From: Ruminiclostridium papyrosolvens DSM 2782
GTDB lineage: Bacteria; Bacillota; Clostridia; Acetivibrionales; DSM-1351
NCBI RefSeq assembly: GCF_029318685.1
Contig: NZ_CP119677.1
Location: 3,029,001-3,093,000, forward strand
Length of the DNA: 64,000 bases
Direction: 5' to 3'
Each line of letters starts with the position of its first letter. The first letter of the stretch is position 1. The translations under genes were made by a program, and so were the position numbers. The notes beneath the pieces are model-generated. The model worked only from the letters and a program-made list of their open reading frames with translations, had not been told where the DNA came from and did not search any database. This document shows, one piece after another, positions 33,143 to 43,771 of this stretch.

Positions 33143-35224
33143 TCAAGTAATGGAATTTACATCAACTATTAATGCCACATTTCCGTCTCCAAGTATTGTA
33201 GCTCCTGCTAAATACTTAATTCCGGTCAAGAGTTTACCCAAGGACTTAATAACTATTTCCTGTTGTCCTATAACGCTGTCAACAACAAGTCCTGTAAGCT
33301 TTTCACCTTTTCTGACAATTACAATCTTTAACTGCTTCTGGTTAGCCTGCTCATTGCGATTCGGAACCTCTAAAGAATCAGCAAGTCTTGTGATAGGCAC
33401 TACCATATTACGAAGCAATATAACTTCCTGTCCCTGAACAGTTTTAACATCCTCAGCAGACCAATTGTATATCTGATAAATTGCACCTAACGGTATAGCA
33501 TATTTCTCTCCGCCTACATTTACCAATAATGCCTGATATATTGCAAGAGTCAGCGGCAATTTAATAATAAATTTACTGCCTCTACCGCTTTGTGTTTCAA
33601 CTTCTACTGTACCGCCAAGCTGCTCAATCTTGGTTTTAACTACGTCAAGACCCACACCTCTTCCCGACAATCCAGTAATCTTGTCAGCAGTGCTGAAACT
33701 TGGTCTGAATAGAAGCTCTATAGCATCCTGCTGAGTCATGGAATTAGCAGCTTCTTTAGTGATTATACCGTTTTCTACAGCTTTATTTTTTATCTTATCA
33801 ATATTTATGCCGGCACCATCATCTTCAACCTCAATTAATACGTTATTTCCTGACTGATATGCTATAAGGTTGATTCTTCCTATTTCAGACTTACCAAGTT
33901 CTTTTCTTTTCTCGGCAGATTCCAGACCGTGGTCGCAGGAATTTCTGAGCAAGTGGATTAGAGGATCTCCGATTTCATCAATAACAGTTCTATCAAGTTC
34001 TGTCTCCTCACCCGACATTTTCAATTCTATTTCTTTTCCCAAATCCTTTGCAATATCTCTTATCATTCTAGGGAAACGATTAAATACAGTCTCAACAGGA
34101 ACCATTCTTACCTTCATTACAGCGTCATTGAGATTAGTTGTTATTCTTTCGAGGTATTCAAGAGTTTCATGGTATTCCTGAGGTTTTTGGGTTATATCAG
34201 TTCCTTCAAGTCTTGTCTTTGTTATTATAAGTTCTCCAACCAGATTCATTAAAACATCAAGTCTGTCTATATCAACTCTGACTGTTCTCTGTGTTTTTTT
34301 AGGAGCGTTATTGGCATTTGGTTTTGCAGCTTCCTGACTATCAGCCGCATGTTTTTGAGCATCTGGTACAGTTTCACTGGCTTTTGTCTCAGAAACAGGT
34401 TTATTTGCGTCTTCAACTGTAGAGGAAGTTTCAGAATCAAACTTATCAAGAGTTGTAATAATTACTTCATCAACCTCTGCTATGGAATTCAATTCCTTTG
34501 CAAAGAGCTGTTCATTTTCCTTCGATACCACAATCACTGTGAATTCATTATCAAATTTCTCATCTTCAATATCCTGTACTGAAGGCTGTGACTTAATAAT
34601 TTCACCATATCTCTCCAACGTCTGGAACAATATGAATGCTCTGGCTGATTTCAGCAAGCAACCGCTATTAAGTACCAGAGTAATCTTTAATGCATTGATG
34701 CCCATATCCTTTGCTTTATTGACTGCATTTTTCTCAAACTCATCCAGTTGCAATTGGGCAGTTATATATTTACCTTCATTTACAGGCTGTTCTGTCTTCT
34801 CTGCTGCTGTTCTTGTTTTCTCTGGAGTTTTTACAGTACCCTTATTTGCAAGTATCTCGTTAAGAGCGTCAATTACATTTTTATATTCCTTATCACCCTC
34901 GCCGCCGGTATTAACTACACTATTTACATAGTTCTCAAGGGCATCCAGACACTTGAATAATACATCGACAAGGTCTGAAGTAACCTTGATTTCATCGTTT
35001 CTGATAGCATGAAGAACATTTTCCATATCATGGGTTAACTTTGTCATTTTTGTATAGCCCATGGTTCCTGCCATTCCTTTAAGTGTATGTGCTACCCTGA
35101 AAATCTCGTTTAAGACATCTTTATCCTCAGGATCCTTTTCTATCTGCAAAAGACATTCATTCAAACTCTGAACGTGTTCTTTTGCTTCCTCTATGAATAT
35201 TTGTAAATACTGACTCATATCCAT
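33143..35224 (-). CDS. cheA: Chemotaxis histidine kinase CheA
   Basis: 693 residues. P1 phosphotransfer domain with RVAHTLKGMAGTMG (phosphorylated His46), P2 CheY/CheB-binding region around 155-265, a Ser/Lys/Ala linker, P3 dimer helices near 320-385, P4 kinase with N box LIHLLRNSCDHGLE and G boxes VEDDGAGIN and LSGRGVGLDVV, and a C-terminal CheW-like P5. It phosphorylates CheY (44423) and CheB (35226). It begins 1 bp after cheB ends. Confidence 0.97.
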   Translation of the reverse strand: MDMSQYLQIFIEEAKEHVQSLNECLLQIEKDPEDKDVLNEIFRVAHTLKGMAGTMGYTKMTKLTHDMENVLHAIRNDEIKVTSDLVDVLFKCLDALENYVNSVVNTGGEGDKEYKNVIDALNEILANKGTVKTPEKTRTAAEKTEQPVNEGKYITAQLQLDEFEKNAVNKAKDMGINALKITLVLNSGCLLKSARAFILFQTLERYGEIIKSQPSVQDIEDEKFDNEFTVIVVSKENEQLFAKELNSIAEVDEVIITTLDKFDSETSSTVEDANKPVSETKASETVPDAQKHAADSQEAAKPNANNAPKKTQRTVRVDIDRLDVLMNLVGELIITKTRLEGTDITQKPQEYHETLEYLERITTNLNDAVMKVRMVPVETVFNRFPRMIRDIAKDLGKEIELKMSGEETELDRTVIDEIGDPLIHLLRNSCDHGLESAEKRKELGKSEIGRINLIAYQSGNNVLIEVEDDGAGINIDKIKNKAVENGIITKEAANSMTQQDAIELLFRPSFSTADKITGLSGRGVGLDVVKTKIEQLGGTVEVETQSGRGSKFIIKLPLTLAIYQALLVNVGGEKYAIPLGAIYQIYNWSAEDVKTVQGQEVILLRNMVVPITRLADSLEVPNRNEQANQKQLKIVIVRKGEKLTGLVVDSVIGQQEIVIKSLGKLLTGIKYLAGATILGDGNVALIVDVNSIT

Positions 35225-35225
35225 T

Positions 35226-36296
35226 TTAACGCACCCCCAAATATTGGATTATTTCACTTGGAATTTTATCAAGTGATACTATTTTGTCTACTGCTCCGGT
35301 TTGTACTGCCATTTTAGGCATTCCATAAACTACGCTTGTTTCTTCGTCTTGGGCTATTATAAAACTTTTATTTACTTCCTTTAATTTTTTAATTCCTATA
35401 CTCCCATCAGCACCCATACCTGTCAGAATAACACCGATTATATTTTCTAGCCCGGTTTCCGACAAAGAAGTCATCATAACGTCTACTGATGGTCTATGTC
35501 CTCCAACAGGAGGAGATTTGTCCAAATTAATAATTATATCACCATTCGCAGCTGTTTGAATCTTCATGTGTGAGTCCCCAGGTGCTATATATGCATAACC
35601 CTCAAGTACTTTTTCTCTATGGGTTGCTTCTTTAACTATCAAGTCACTCTTACTATCCAATCTTTCTGCAAGAGACTTGGTAAAACCGGGAGGCATGTGC
35701 TGAACAACCAGAACTGCTATAGACATATCTCTCGGCAAATAAGGTATAACCGTTTGCAATGCCTTTGGTCCGCCTGTAGAACAGCCTATTGCTATAATAT
35801 TCTTTACAGGCCTTGTGCTTTTTGAGTTCACTCTTTTATCATTATCTATCGTCTTTTTCTGAATAGATTTTAGCTTAATATTTTTAGCTATAATAATTTT
35901 TTCTATTATTTCATTTCGTTTATAATCATTTTTAATTTCAAATATATTTTTTGGCTTTACAACAAAATCAACTGCACCTTCATCCAGTGCTCTTATGGTC
36001 ATTTCAGTACCATACTCTGTTTCACTTCCAAACATTATTACGGGTTTTGGAATTCTCTGCATAATTTGTCTTAAACAGTTAATTCCGTCCATAACGGGCA
36101 TGTCTACATCCAAAGTTACCACATCAGGATGCAAATGATGTATTTTTTCTAGTGCATCCTTACCATCGACAGCAGTACCAACAACAGAAATAGAATTATC
36201 TGAGTTAAGCATGTCTGATAACACTTTTCTCATAAATGCAGAATCATCTACAATCAATACCTTTATTGGATTGTTCTTTTTCAAATTTAAACTCAT
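35226..36296 (-). CDS. cheB: Chemotaxis response regulator / receptor methylesterase CheB
   Basis: 356 residues. Receiver domain with IVDDSAFMRKVL and TLDVDMPVMDG (phosphorylated Asp63), linker, and methylesterase domain with IGCSTGGPKAL (Ser), VVQHMPPGFT (His) and GMGADGSIG (Asp). It removes methyl groups from receptors. GAGGTAACCA precedes ATG. A 154-bp gap separates it from flhG, and no clear promoter could be fixed there. CheR is not in the window. Confidence 0.97.
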   Translation of the reverse strand: MSLNLKKNNPIKVLIVDDSAFMRKVLSDMLNSDNSISVVGTAVDGKDALEKIHHLHPDVVTLDVDMPVMDGINCLRQIMQRIPKPVIMFGSETEYGTEMTIRALDEGAVDFVVKPKNIFEIKNDYKRNEIIEKIIIAKNIKLKSIQKKTIDNDKRVNSKSTRPVKNIIAIGCSTGGPKALQTVIPYLPRDMSIAVLVVQHMPPGFTKSLAERLDSKSDLIVKEATHREKVLEGYAYIAPGDSHMKIQTAANGDIIINLDKSPPVGGHRPSVDVMMTSLSETGLENIIGVILTGMGADGSIGIKKLKEVNKSFIIAQDEETSVVYGMPKMAVQTGAVDKIVSLDKIPSEIIQYLGVR

Positions 36297-36450
36297 TGGT
36301 TACCTCAGCCTTTTATTAGAAGTTTTATTGCTGACCTACTACTATCCTATTATCTTCTTAATGTCTTTGTAGCCAATTTTTTTATTTTTTCCCCGTTAAA
36401 ATTATAAAACATACCAAAATAATCCTACCTAATTATAGTATACTCTCTTA

Positions 36451-37356
36451 TCAATGAGTAAACAACCCAACAAAACGGTTCAGAAAACCTTTAATGCCAG
36501 ATTGTGTATTTTTTTGCTGATTTATGTCGTTTTTTATAAGTGCATCAGCAAGTTCTATAAACAACTTGCTGGTATAATTTTTAGGATAGCTTAACAAATA
36601 TGGTTTCTGAAGCTTTACTGATTTTATTAACATCTGGTCAAAGGGCAAATAGCCCAAAGATTGAAGCTTCATACCTAAAAATTTTTCTGAAACCATTGCA
36701 AAGTTATTATATACATTCCTGGCCTCTTGCTCACTTTCAGCTCTGTTTATCAATACATTTATAGCGCAGTCCTTTTTAATATTTGATACAGTCTTTACTA
36801 ATGCATAAGCATCAGTAATTGACGTGGGCTCCGGTGTTACAACGAGAACAACTTCGTCCGCAGACATTACAAAATTCATAACAGTATCAGATAAACCCGC
36901 ACCTGTATCTATTAATATATAATCAGCAATATGATCAAGTAATGACATATTTGCCATAAAAATTTCCAAAGAACTTTTGTCAAGATTAATTAGTTCCAGT
37001 ACTCCTGACCCTCCGGAGATAAATTTTATATTTCCCGGCCCGTCGCACAGTATATCCAATAAACCCTTTCCATTTTTAATACAATCCAACATGGTGTATT
37101 TAGGTACTATTCCAAATATGACGTCTATATTAGATAACCCTAAATCAGCATCAATAATTACTACTCTATAACCTCTTTGACTAAGAGCTATTGCAAGGTT
37201 AACAGTGACGTTTGTTTTGCCAACTCCACCTTTTCCGCTGGTGACAGTAATAACCTTCGCACGCTTATGTTCTGCTAAGTTTTGAGGCTGCTGCGGGTTT
37301 TCCGTCTTATTAAGATTGTTAACTATCTGCCTTAACTTATCAGCTTGATCTATCAT
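36451..37356 (-). CDS. flhG: Flagellar number regulator FlhG (MinD-like ATPase)
   Basis: 301 residues. Deviant Walker A TVTSGKGGVGKTNVTVNLA, DADLGLSNIDVIFG (switch I region), DYILIDTGAGLS. FlhG controls position and number of flagella with FlhF and interacts with FliM/FliY. The C-terminus has a basic amphipathic stretch (IKGFLNRFVGLF) suited to membrane binding. It starts 1 bp after flhF ends. Confidence 0.95.
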   Translation of the reverse strand: MIDQADKLRQIVNNLNKTENPQQPQNLAEHKRAKVITVTSGKGGVGKTNVTVNLAIALSQRGYRVVIIDADLGLSNIDVIFGIVPKYTMLDCIKNGKGLLDILCDGPGNIKFISGGSGVLELINLDKSSLEIFMANMSLLDHIADYILIDTGAGLSDTVMNFVMSADEVVLVVTPEPTSITDAYALVKTVSNIKKDCAINVLINRAESEQEARNVYNNFAMVSEKFLGMKLQSLGYLPFDQMLIKSVKLQKPYLLSYPKNYTSKLFIELADALIKNDINQQKNTQSGIKGFLNRFVGLFTH

Positions 37357-37357
37357 A

Positions 37358-38527
37358 TTATGTTATACTCCCCAGTAGGTTTTTTGATATCTTATCTGTG
37401 TTTACCACTTCTATATCATCGGGTACATTTTGTCCGTTAGTTATATACGCCAGTGGTTTATCCGAATAGCATTTTGTATTTAGTATACTACCATAAACCG
37501 GCGTTTCATCAAGCTTTGTAAAGATAAGTCTGTAATTTGGTATAAATCCATAATTTTTTATAATATCTCTGCAGTTTTTTGAGCTTACCGTTGCACTAAG
37601 TACAAGGAATACTTCATCTGCATTGCAGACTTCTATTATTTTTTGTAATTCCTCAAACTTTTGCTTATCCCGGTAGCTGCAGCCCGCAGTATCTATAAGT
37701 ATTACATCCTTGTCACTGTAATTCTCTATCTGACTGCTAATTTCCTCTACAGAGTATGCAATTGATATCGGTATCCCAAGTATTTCCGCATAAGTCTTCA
37801 GTTGGTCAACGGCAGCTATTCTGTAAGTATCAGCAGTTATAAAACCCACATTTTTATTGTTAGTCAACATAAAAGAAGCAGCAAGTTTGGCAAGAGTAGT
37901 TGTCTTTCCTACGCCGGTAGGGCCTACAAACAATATTACTGTGGGCTTGCCGTCCTGTCTGAAGTTGATAGGCTCTGCCTTTCCCAATATTGAAGATATA
38001 ACAGATAACATAGCGACTGACGCATCATTAATATTTCTTGCATCACTCTTCTCAGCGACTTTTTCTATAATCTTCTGAGCAATATCCTGGTCTACTTCGT
38101 TTTTAAGCAGGTTATTGTATAATAACTGAAAAACCTGCGACAATTGTGCAGTTTCATCACTTTTAGCAACATCAGCACTTTTGTTTTCCGGTTTTATAAT
38201 GTCTAATATACGATCCAATAAAGTCTCTATTTTAGTTACTTTATTCTCTAGCTGAGTTATTTTTTCCTCTTTTTGTGACAGCATATTTTTAGGAATTACA
38301 TCGTTTACCAAGGAATTATCAGGTCTGGCTAACTCCTTTCTGGATGATTTTGCCGAATCATCATCTATTGCAGCCATTACCTCCATCATAGGACTGGTAA
38401 AGTACTTTTTAAAGCCTTTTTGCCTTACTTTTTTTGTGCTCAATATAATGGCATCATTTCCCAGATCCATTTTTACTTTAAGCAAAGCTTCCTGTGTATT
38501 TTTACCCATATAGCGCTTTATTTTCAT
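37358..38527 (-). CDS. flhF: Flagellar biosynthesis GTPase FlhF (SRP family)
   Basis: 389 residues. N-terminal B domain (MKIKRYMGKNTQEALLKVK), then the NG GTPase: VGPTGVGKTTTLAKLA (G1), DTYRIAAVDQL, DVILIDTAGCSYRD (G3), TKLDET (G4). It recruits early flagellar components to the membrane. ATG follows GGAGGTTAACAT. Confidence 0.96.
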   Translation of the reverse strand: MKIKRYMGKNTQEALLKVKMDLGNDAIILSTKKVRQKGFKKYFTSPMMEVMAAIDDDSAKSSRKELARPDNSLVNDVIPKNMLSQKEEKITQLENKVTKIETLLDRILDIIKPENKSADVAKSDETAQLSQVFQLLYNNLLKNEVDQDIAQKIIEKVAEKSDARNINDASVAMLSVISSILGKAEPINFRQDGKPTVILFVGPTGVGKTTTLAKLAASFMLTNNKNVGFITADTYRIAAVDQLKTYAEILGIPISIAYSVEEISSQIENYSDKDVILIDTAGCSYRDKQKFEELQKIIEVCNADEVFLVLSATVSSKNCRDIIKNYGFIPNYRLIFTKLDETPVYGSILNTKCYSDKPLAYITNGQNVPDDIEVVNTDKISKNLLGSIT

Positions 38528-38576
38528 ATGTTAACCTCCGGCTTTGTTTGCAATAGATTACTCTTATTAATCTCCG

Positions 38577-40601
38577 TTAAACACTGACTGTTCCTACTGA
38601 TTGTATTTCTACCCCAGAATCAACTTCATTATAAGATAAAACCACCAAACCTGGAATTACATTTTCTGTCATACGTTTAAAATATAGTCTTACAACAGGC
38701 GAAGCCAGTATAATGGGTTGACTTCCAAGTTGTATTAATCTTTGAACATTTTTTGAAACACTGTTTATTATTGTGTTTGATACAGCAGGGTCCAAAGCGA
38801 GATATGCTCCGAATTCAGTTTTTTGAATAGAATCCAGAATCATTTGCTCTACCTTAGGGTCCAGAGTAATTACATTTGTATTTCCATTAAGGAATTTCTG
38901 CGATATTGACCGTCCAAGAGCCTGACGCACATATTCTGTCAGCATATCAGCATCATGAGTGGCAGGAGCATAATCTGCCAAAGTCTCCATAATAGTAACC
39001 ATATCCCTTATTGTTACATTCTCTTTCAACAGGTTTGCAAGTACCTTTTGAATCTCACCGATGCTCATAATCTTAGGAACAAGTTCATCAACAATAGCCG
39101 GATAAGATTGCTTGATATTATCCACCAATGCCTGTACTTCCTGTCTTCCAAGCAATTCAAATGAATGTTTCTTTATAACTTCGGTAAGATGTGTTGCTAT
39201 AATTGATGGTGGATCGACAACCGTATATCCAAGCATTTCAGCTTTGTCTCTCTGATTTTCCTGAATCCATATGGCAGGCAATCCAAATGCCGGCTCTATG
39301 GTTTTTATTCCCTCAAGCTCCTCATCAACATCCCCTGAATTCATTGCAAGGAAATAGTCAAACAACAATTCTCCCCTTGCCACCTGAGTACCTTTTATCT
39401 TAATAATATACTCATTTGGCCCTATCTGAATGTTATCTCTTAATCTGATTACAGGTACAATCATACCAAGTTCAAGTGCCAGTTGTCTTCTGATTAGAAC
39501 AACTCTATCCAGCAAATCTCCCCCCTGATTTACATCTGCCAGAGGAATAATACCATAACCAAACTCAAGTTCTATAGGGTCGACTTGAAGAAGAGTGACA
39601 ACATTCTCAGGTTTTCTGATTTCCTCAACTTCACTTTCCTGAATTTGCACTTCTTCATCCTTATCAGCTTCTTGTTGAAGTTGTTTAATTTTATAAGCTA
39701 CTAAAAGTAAGACTGCAGAAAGGATAAGAAAAGGTACTGGGGTTAAAAACGGTGCCATACCTATACTGAGGAGAGCTGCTATAATAAGAACTTTTGGATT
39801 ATAGAATAACTGCTTTACTACATCTTTGTTAAGATCAGAATCTGCACCTGCACGTGTAACAATGAAACTTGTAGCCGTTGACAGCATAAGTGCAGGCAAC
39901 TGGCTTACCAGACCATCACCAATAGTCAGAATTGTGTATGCTTCTAAGGCTTCACCAATACCCTTACCAAGCATAACAACTCCTATGATGATACCGCCTG
40001 TGATGTTTATCAATGTAATAATAATACCTGCAATGGCATCATTTTTTACAAATTTACTTGCACCATCCATGGAACCGTAAAAGTCTGCTTCTCTTTGTAT
40101 CTTTCTTCTGCGTTCTTTTGCTTCTGAATCATTTATAAGACCTGTATTCAAATCGGCATCAATAGCCATCTGTTTACCGGGCATGGCATCTAACGTAAAT
40201 CTTGCTGCAACTTCTGCAACTCTTTCAGAACCCTTTGTAATTACAAGGAAGTTAACTATCATAATTATAAAGAATATAACAAAACCAACGACTAGATTAT
40301 TTCCTCCCACAAATTTTCCAAAGCCTCTTATAACATGGCCCGCTTCACCTTTTGACAATATAAGCTTTGTGGCTGTAACATTAAGTGACAGACGAAATAT
40401 GGTTGTAACGACTATCAATGTTGGAAACACTGATAGGTCCAGTGCCGTTTTGAGATATATTGTATTTAGCATTATAATAGCCGCAAGTATTATATTTACT
40501 GCAAGCAAAAAGTCCAACACACCTGTGGGTATTGGCAAAATAAGATTTAAAATTGCAAGTACAACGATTAATGGTACAAAAAAATTGTTAAGCTTTGCCA
40601 C
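38577..40601 (-). CDS. flhA: Flagellar export gate protein FlhA
   Basis: 674 residues. Seven to eight membrane segments in the first 320 residues, the FHIPEP region with FTLDAMPGKQMAIDADLN, then the cytoplasmic domain that binds export chaperones (about 340-674). It is the proton-driven core of the flagellar type III export gate. GTG start at 40601 after AAGGGGGACAAAAA. Confidence 0.97.
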   Translation of the reverse strand: MAKLNNFFVPLIVVLAILNLILPIPTGVLDFLLAVNIILAAIIMLNTIYLKTALDLSVFPTLIVVTTIFRLSLNVTATKLILSKGEAGHVIRGFGKFVGGNNLVVGFVIFFIIMIVNFLVITKGSERVAEVAARFTLDAMPGKQMAIDADLNTGLINDSEAKERRRKIQREADFYGSMDGASKFVKNDAIAGIIITLINITGGIIIGVVMLGKGIGEALEAYTILTIGDGLVSQLPALMLSTATSFIVTRAGADSDLNKDVVKQLFYNPKVLIIAALLSIGMAPFLTPVPFLILSAVLLLVAYKIKQLQQEADKDEEVQIQESEVEEIRKPENVVTLLQVDPIELEFGYGIIPLADVNQGGDLLDRVVLIRRQLALELGMIVPVIRLRDNIQIGPNEYIIKIKGTQVARGELLFDYFLAMNSGDVDEELEGIKTIEPAFGLPAIWIQENQRDKAEMLGYTVVDPPSIIATHLTEVIKKHSFELLGRQEVQALVDNIKQSYPAIVDELVPKIMSIGEIQKVLANLLKENVTIRDMVTIMETLADYAPATHDADMLTEYVRQALGRSISQKFLNGNTNVITLDPKVEQMILDSIQKTEFGAYLALDPAVSNTIINSVSKNVQRLIQLGSQPIILASPVVRLYFKRMTENVIPGLVVLSYNEVDSGVEIQSVGTVSV

Positions 40602-40636
40602 TTTTTGTCCCCCTTTTCATAAGTAAAACTTCGCCG

Positions 40637-41782
40637 CTATCCTGCCTTACCGCCGTTTTTTAAATTATATACAAACGCAAGTATCTCCGCAACAGCTTGG
40701 TATAAATCAGGCGGAATAGCCTGTCCGATGTCTACTGTACTGTACAAGGTTCTTGCCAATGGCTTGTTTTCAACAATTTGTACCTTGTTATCAGCGGCTA
40801 TTTGCTTTATTCTAAGTGCTATATAATCCTGACCCTTTGCTACTACAAAAGGTGCAGCCGACTTTTCCGAATCATACTTTAATGCCACGGCAAAGTGAGT
40901 AGGATTGGTTATAATTACATCAGCCTTTGGAATATCCTGCATCATTCGCTTCAGCGACATCTGACGCTGCTTCTGCTTGATTTTGGACTTAATCTCAGGA
41001 TTTCCTTCCATCTGTTTATATTCTTCTTTAACTTCCTGTTTAGTCATTTTTAAGTTCTTTTCGTAGTCATATCGTTGATACAGATAGTCGGCAAATCCGA
41101 GTAACACCATCGCCATACATATTCTTAAAGCCACGGTAAATGCTGCATCCGCTATAAATATCAGAACACTCATCAAATCAGTATCAATCAGGGTTAATAC
41201 CTGTTCGGTTTTTGATTTGAGATAGGAGTATGCTACCCACCCCACAATTATTATCTTAATAATTGACTTTAATAGCTCTACTACAGACCTTAAAGAAAAA
41301 ATTCTTTTAAAGCCGCTTAATGGATTTATTCTGTCTCCCTTGATTTTCAAGGTTTCCATAGTAAACAGAATTCCTACCTGTGCATAATTTACAATCAAAG
41401 CTGTTAGAAAAGCCACCAAAAGTAGAGGAAGCACAGTTTTTGCCAAGACCATTAAAACATCAATAAATAGATTTGCAAGTATATTAAAATCTATTGCATC
41501 CTTAATCGTGAGATATTCATTAAATGTCTTTTTCAAATACTGCGAAAGCTGTGCATAAATTGTACCGCCAAATATCCTCATTGCAACTACAGTTACAATA
41601 AGGATTAGTGATGCTGTTACTTCCCTGCTCTGAAATACTTGGCCCTTTTTTCTTGCATCACTTTTCTTCTTTGGAGTTGCTTTCTCAGTTTTATCCGCTG
41701 CACCACCGGATGCAAAAAGCTGATAATTTAATTCCAACCTACAATCTGCTTCAAATATATTGCTTGTTATGGGGTTTTTCAT
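40637..41782 (-). CDS. flhB: Flagellar export switch protein FlhB
   Basis: About 381 residues. An N-terminal extension with KTEKATPKKKSDARKKGQV, four membrane segments, and the autocleavage site TNPTHFAVALKY that switches export from hook to filament substrates. The ATG at 41782 follows GGAGGATGGA; a TTG 4 codons upstream overlaps that site. The first 25 residues or so before the KTEKATPKK motif are an unusual N-terminal extension. Confidence 0.96.
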   Translation of the reverse strand: MKNPITSNIFEADCRLELNYQLFASGGAADKTEKATPKKKSDARKKGQVFQSREVTASLILIVTVVAMRIFGGTIYAQLSQYLKKTFNEYLTIKDAIDFNILANLFIDVLMVLAKTVLPLLLVAFLTALIVNYAQVGILFTMETLKIKGDRINPLSGFKRIFSLRSVVELLKSIIKIIIVGWVAYSYLKSKTEQVLTLIDTDLMSVLIFIADAAFTVALRICMAMVLLGFADYLYQRYDYEKNLKMTKQEVKEEYKQMEGNPEIKSKIKQKQRQMSLKRMMQDIPKADVIITNPTHFAVALKYDSEKSAAPFVVAKGQDYIALRIKQIAADNKVQIVENKPLARTLYSTVDIGQAIPPDLYQAVAEILAFVYNLKNGGKAG

Positions 41783-41812
41783 TCCATCCTCCAATTTAGC
41801 GACAAATAATAA

Positions 41813-42619
41813 TTATGTTTTCAAGGAATTCCCCATATCCTGAAGGAACTTGAATATCTGTGTATTCATGTCATCAGTAATAACTGTCACTATATATACA
41901 AAAGCAGGTATTGTTATCATAACAATAAGTATACCTAAAAATATTTTCAAAGGCATACCAAGTATAAATACATTCATTTGAGGTATGGTCTTTGATATAA
42001 TTCCTAAAACTACATCGGTAATAAAAATTGCGGCTACTACGGGAGCGGCTATTTTGAAGCCCATACTGAAGACGCCCGATATTAAACCTATTACATCGTC
42101 CGTAAACTTGGGCCCTATCACTCCGCTTCCTAAGGGAACAAGCTGAAAGCTTTCAAATAATGCCTTAATCAGCATGTGATGCCCGTTAGTCACCAAAAAA
42201 ATTATCATTGCCAATATAAAATAAAGATTTGCAGTAACAGGAATCTGTATATTTGACATTGGGTCAAAAACATTTACCATTCCGAACCCAATCTGCATGT
42301 CAATAATCTGTCCTGCCAGATATATACATGTAAAAACTGCATAAGCTACAAATCCTATTATTATACCTACCAAAAATTCTTTTAATATATATAAAGCAAA
42401 AATTAAAAAATTATCAGTATTAATTATGTGATCTACCTTTATAACACTAGAAGCTAAAATAGCAGTTATAAAGGCAAATCCGACTTTAAAGTAAACAGGT
42501 ATGTTCCTTCTTCCAAAAATGGGAGCTGTTACAAACAGTCCTGTCATCCTTACAAATATAAGCAGAAATAATTCTACATTGTTAAGCAACATACCAAAAG
42601 GTATCTGCAATGACCTCAA
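41813..42619 (-). CDS. fliR: Flagellar export protein FliR
   Basis: 268 residues, about six membrane segments, with VRMTGLFVTAPIFGRRNIP and GMVNVFDPMSNIQIPV typical of FliR. It is part of the FliPQR pore. The start is a TTG at 42619 or nearby; the ribosome binding site (GGGAG) is close, so the start may be a few codons later. It is 8 bp downstream of fliQ. Confidence 0.95.
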   Translation of the reverse strand: MRSLQIPFGMLLNNVELFLLIFVRMTGLFVTAPIFGRRNIPVYFKVGFAFITAILASSVIKVDHIINTDNFLIFALYILKEFLVGIIIGFVAYAVFTCIYLAGQIIDMQIGFGMVNVFDPMSNIQIPVTANLYFILAMIIFLVTNGHHMLIKALFESFQLVPLGSGVIGPKFTDDVIGLISGVFSMGFKIAAPVVAAIFITDVVLGIISKTIPQMNVFILGMPLKIFLGILIVMITIPAFVYIVTVITDDMNTQIFKFLQDMGNSLKT

Positions 42620-42627
42620 CTCCCAAA

Positions 42628-42897
42628 TTACTTTATAAACTGATTAATGTTTATAAATATATTCTGTGTATATTCTATCAATACTCTCAACATCCATGAG
42701 CCGAAAAGTGCTATGGCAGCCACAACCGATAAAATTTTCGGAACAAAGGTCAAAGTCTGCTCCTGTATCTGTGTAGTTGCCTGAAAGATACTTATTACCA
42801 AGCCGACAACCATACTGATTACCAGAATAGGTGCGGATACATACAATATTACTTTTAAAGCTTCTTGTGCGATATTTATAATGCTGCTTTCGTCCAT
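42628..42897 (-). CDS. fliQ: Flagellar export protein FliQ
   Basis: 89 residues, two membrane segments, with PILVISMVVGLVISIFQATTQIQEQTL as the FliQ signature region (given here only as its beginning and end: PILVISMVVG...TQIQEQTL). Component of the export pore, always next to fliP and fliR. Confidence 0.96.
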   Translation of the reverse strand: MDESSIINIAQEALKVILYVSAPILVISMVVGLVISIFQATTQIQEQTLTFVPKILSVVAAIALFGSWMLRVLIEYTQNIFININQFIK

Positions 42898-42970
42898 TGA
42901 GAATCCACCCCTCTATACCCTAACGTAAAACTATTACTAATATTCAAGCCAAATTTATTCTCCCGGCTCA

Positions 42971-43771
42971 TCACCGGGCAAAACTAGTAATAATTGATTG
43001 TGTAAGCATGGACCATCCGTCCACCAGAACAAAAAGTAATATCTTAAAAGGCAGTGAAATCATTATTGGAGGAAGCATCATCATACCCATTGACATCAAT
43101 GCACTTGATACAACCATATCAATTATCAAAAAAGGAAGAAATATCAAAAATCCAAACTTAAATGCTACAGTAAGTTCACTTATTAAAAAGGCCGGAGCAA
43201 CCATGGTAAGTGACAACTTAGAAGCATCCTGAACCTTTACAGGTTCCTTCTGCCCCCCAAGAGTCATAAATAACTCCAAATCCTTTTCTCTTTTATTGCT
43301 GAAAATCTGTTTAACCATCCAGGTTTTAATACTTTGAGAACTTTTATCTATGGCTTGCTGCTGTGTAATTTTTCCGTTTGTATAGGGCTGAAATGCATTT
43401 TCGTTGATATCAGATAATACAGGACTCATAACAAACAGAGTAATAAAGAGAGCTAAACCTATTAAAACCTGATTAGGCGGCATCTGCTGCGTTCCAAGAG
43501 CATTTCGCAAAAAGGACAGAATAATTATTATTCTGGTAAAGCCTGTCATCATAATTAGTATTGAAGGTGCAATTGACAGAACCGTTAATGCTATCAGAAG
43601 CTGTATACTTGAAGAAACCTCTTTAGGATTAGTTGATGCACCTATATTTACTCCGTCTTTAGTAACTGATACTGTTGGTTCAGCGAGAGCTTGTCCGCCC
43701 ATTAAGCAAAAAATAACAACCAGAATTCCTGTAAATACTATTAACCTTTTAATTTTCCTTTTTTTATCCAT
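42971..43771 (-). CDS. fliP: Flagellar export protein FliP
   Basis: About 266 residues. A cleavable N-terminal segment (LIVFTGILVVIFCLMGGQALA), then TGFTRIIIILSFLRNALGTQQMPPNQV-type core (seen as MTGFTRIIIILSFLRNAL and QQMPPNQVLIGLAL) and C-terminal membrane pair with MGMMMLPPIMISLPFK. The ATG at 43771 follows GGAGTGAAA; it overlaps fliO by 8 bp. Confidence 0.96.
   Translation of the reverse strand: MDKKRKIKRLIVFTGILVVIFCLMGGQALAEPTVSVTKDGVNIGASTNPKEVSSSIQLLIALTVLSIAPSILIMMTGFTRIIIILSFLRNALGTQQMPPNQVLIGLALFITLFVMSPVLSDINENAFQPYTNGKITQQQAIDKSSQSIKTWMVKQIFSNKREKDLELFMTLGGQKEPVKVQDASKLSLTMVAPAFLISELTVAFKFGFLIFLPFLIIDMVVSSALMSMGMMMLPPIMISLPFKILLFVLVDGWSMLTQSIITSFAR

Noticed and set aside
36297-36450. 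SigD-dependent promoter before cheB
   Set aside because: No TAAA-N15-GCCGATAT-like pair is visible; several TATAAT words are present but none with a good -35.
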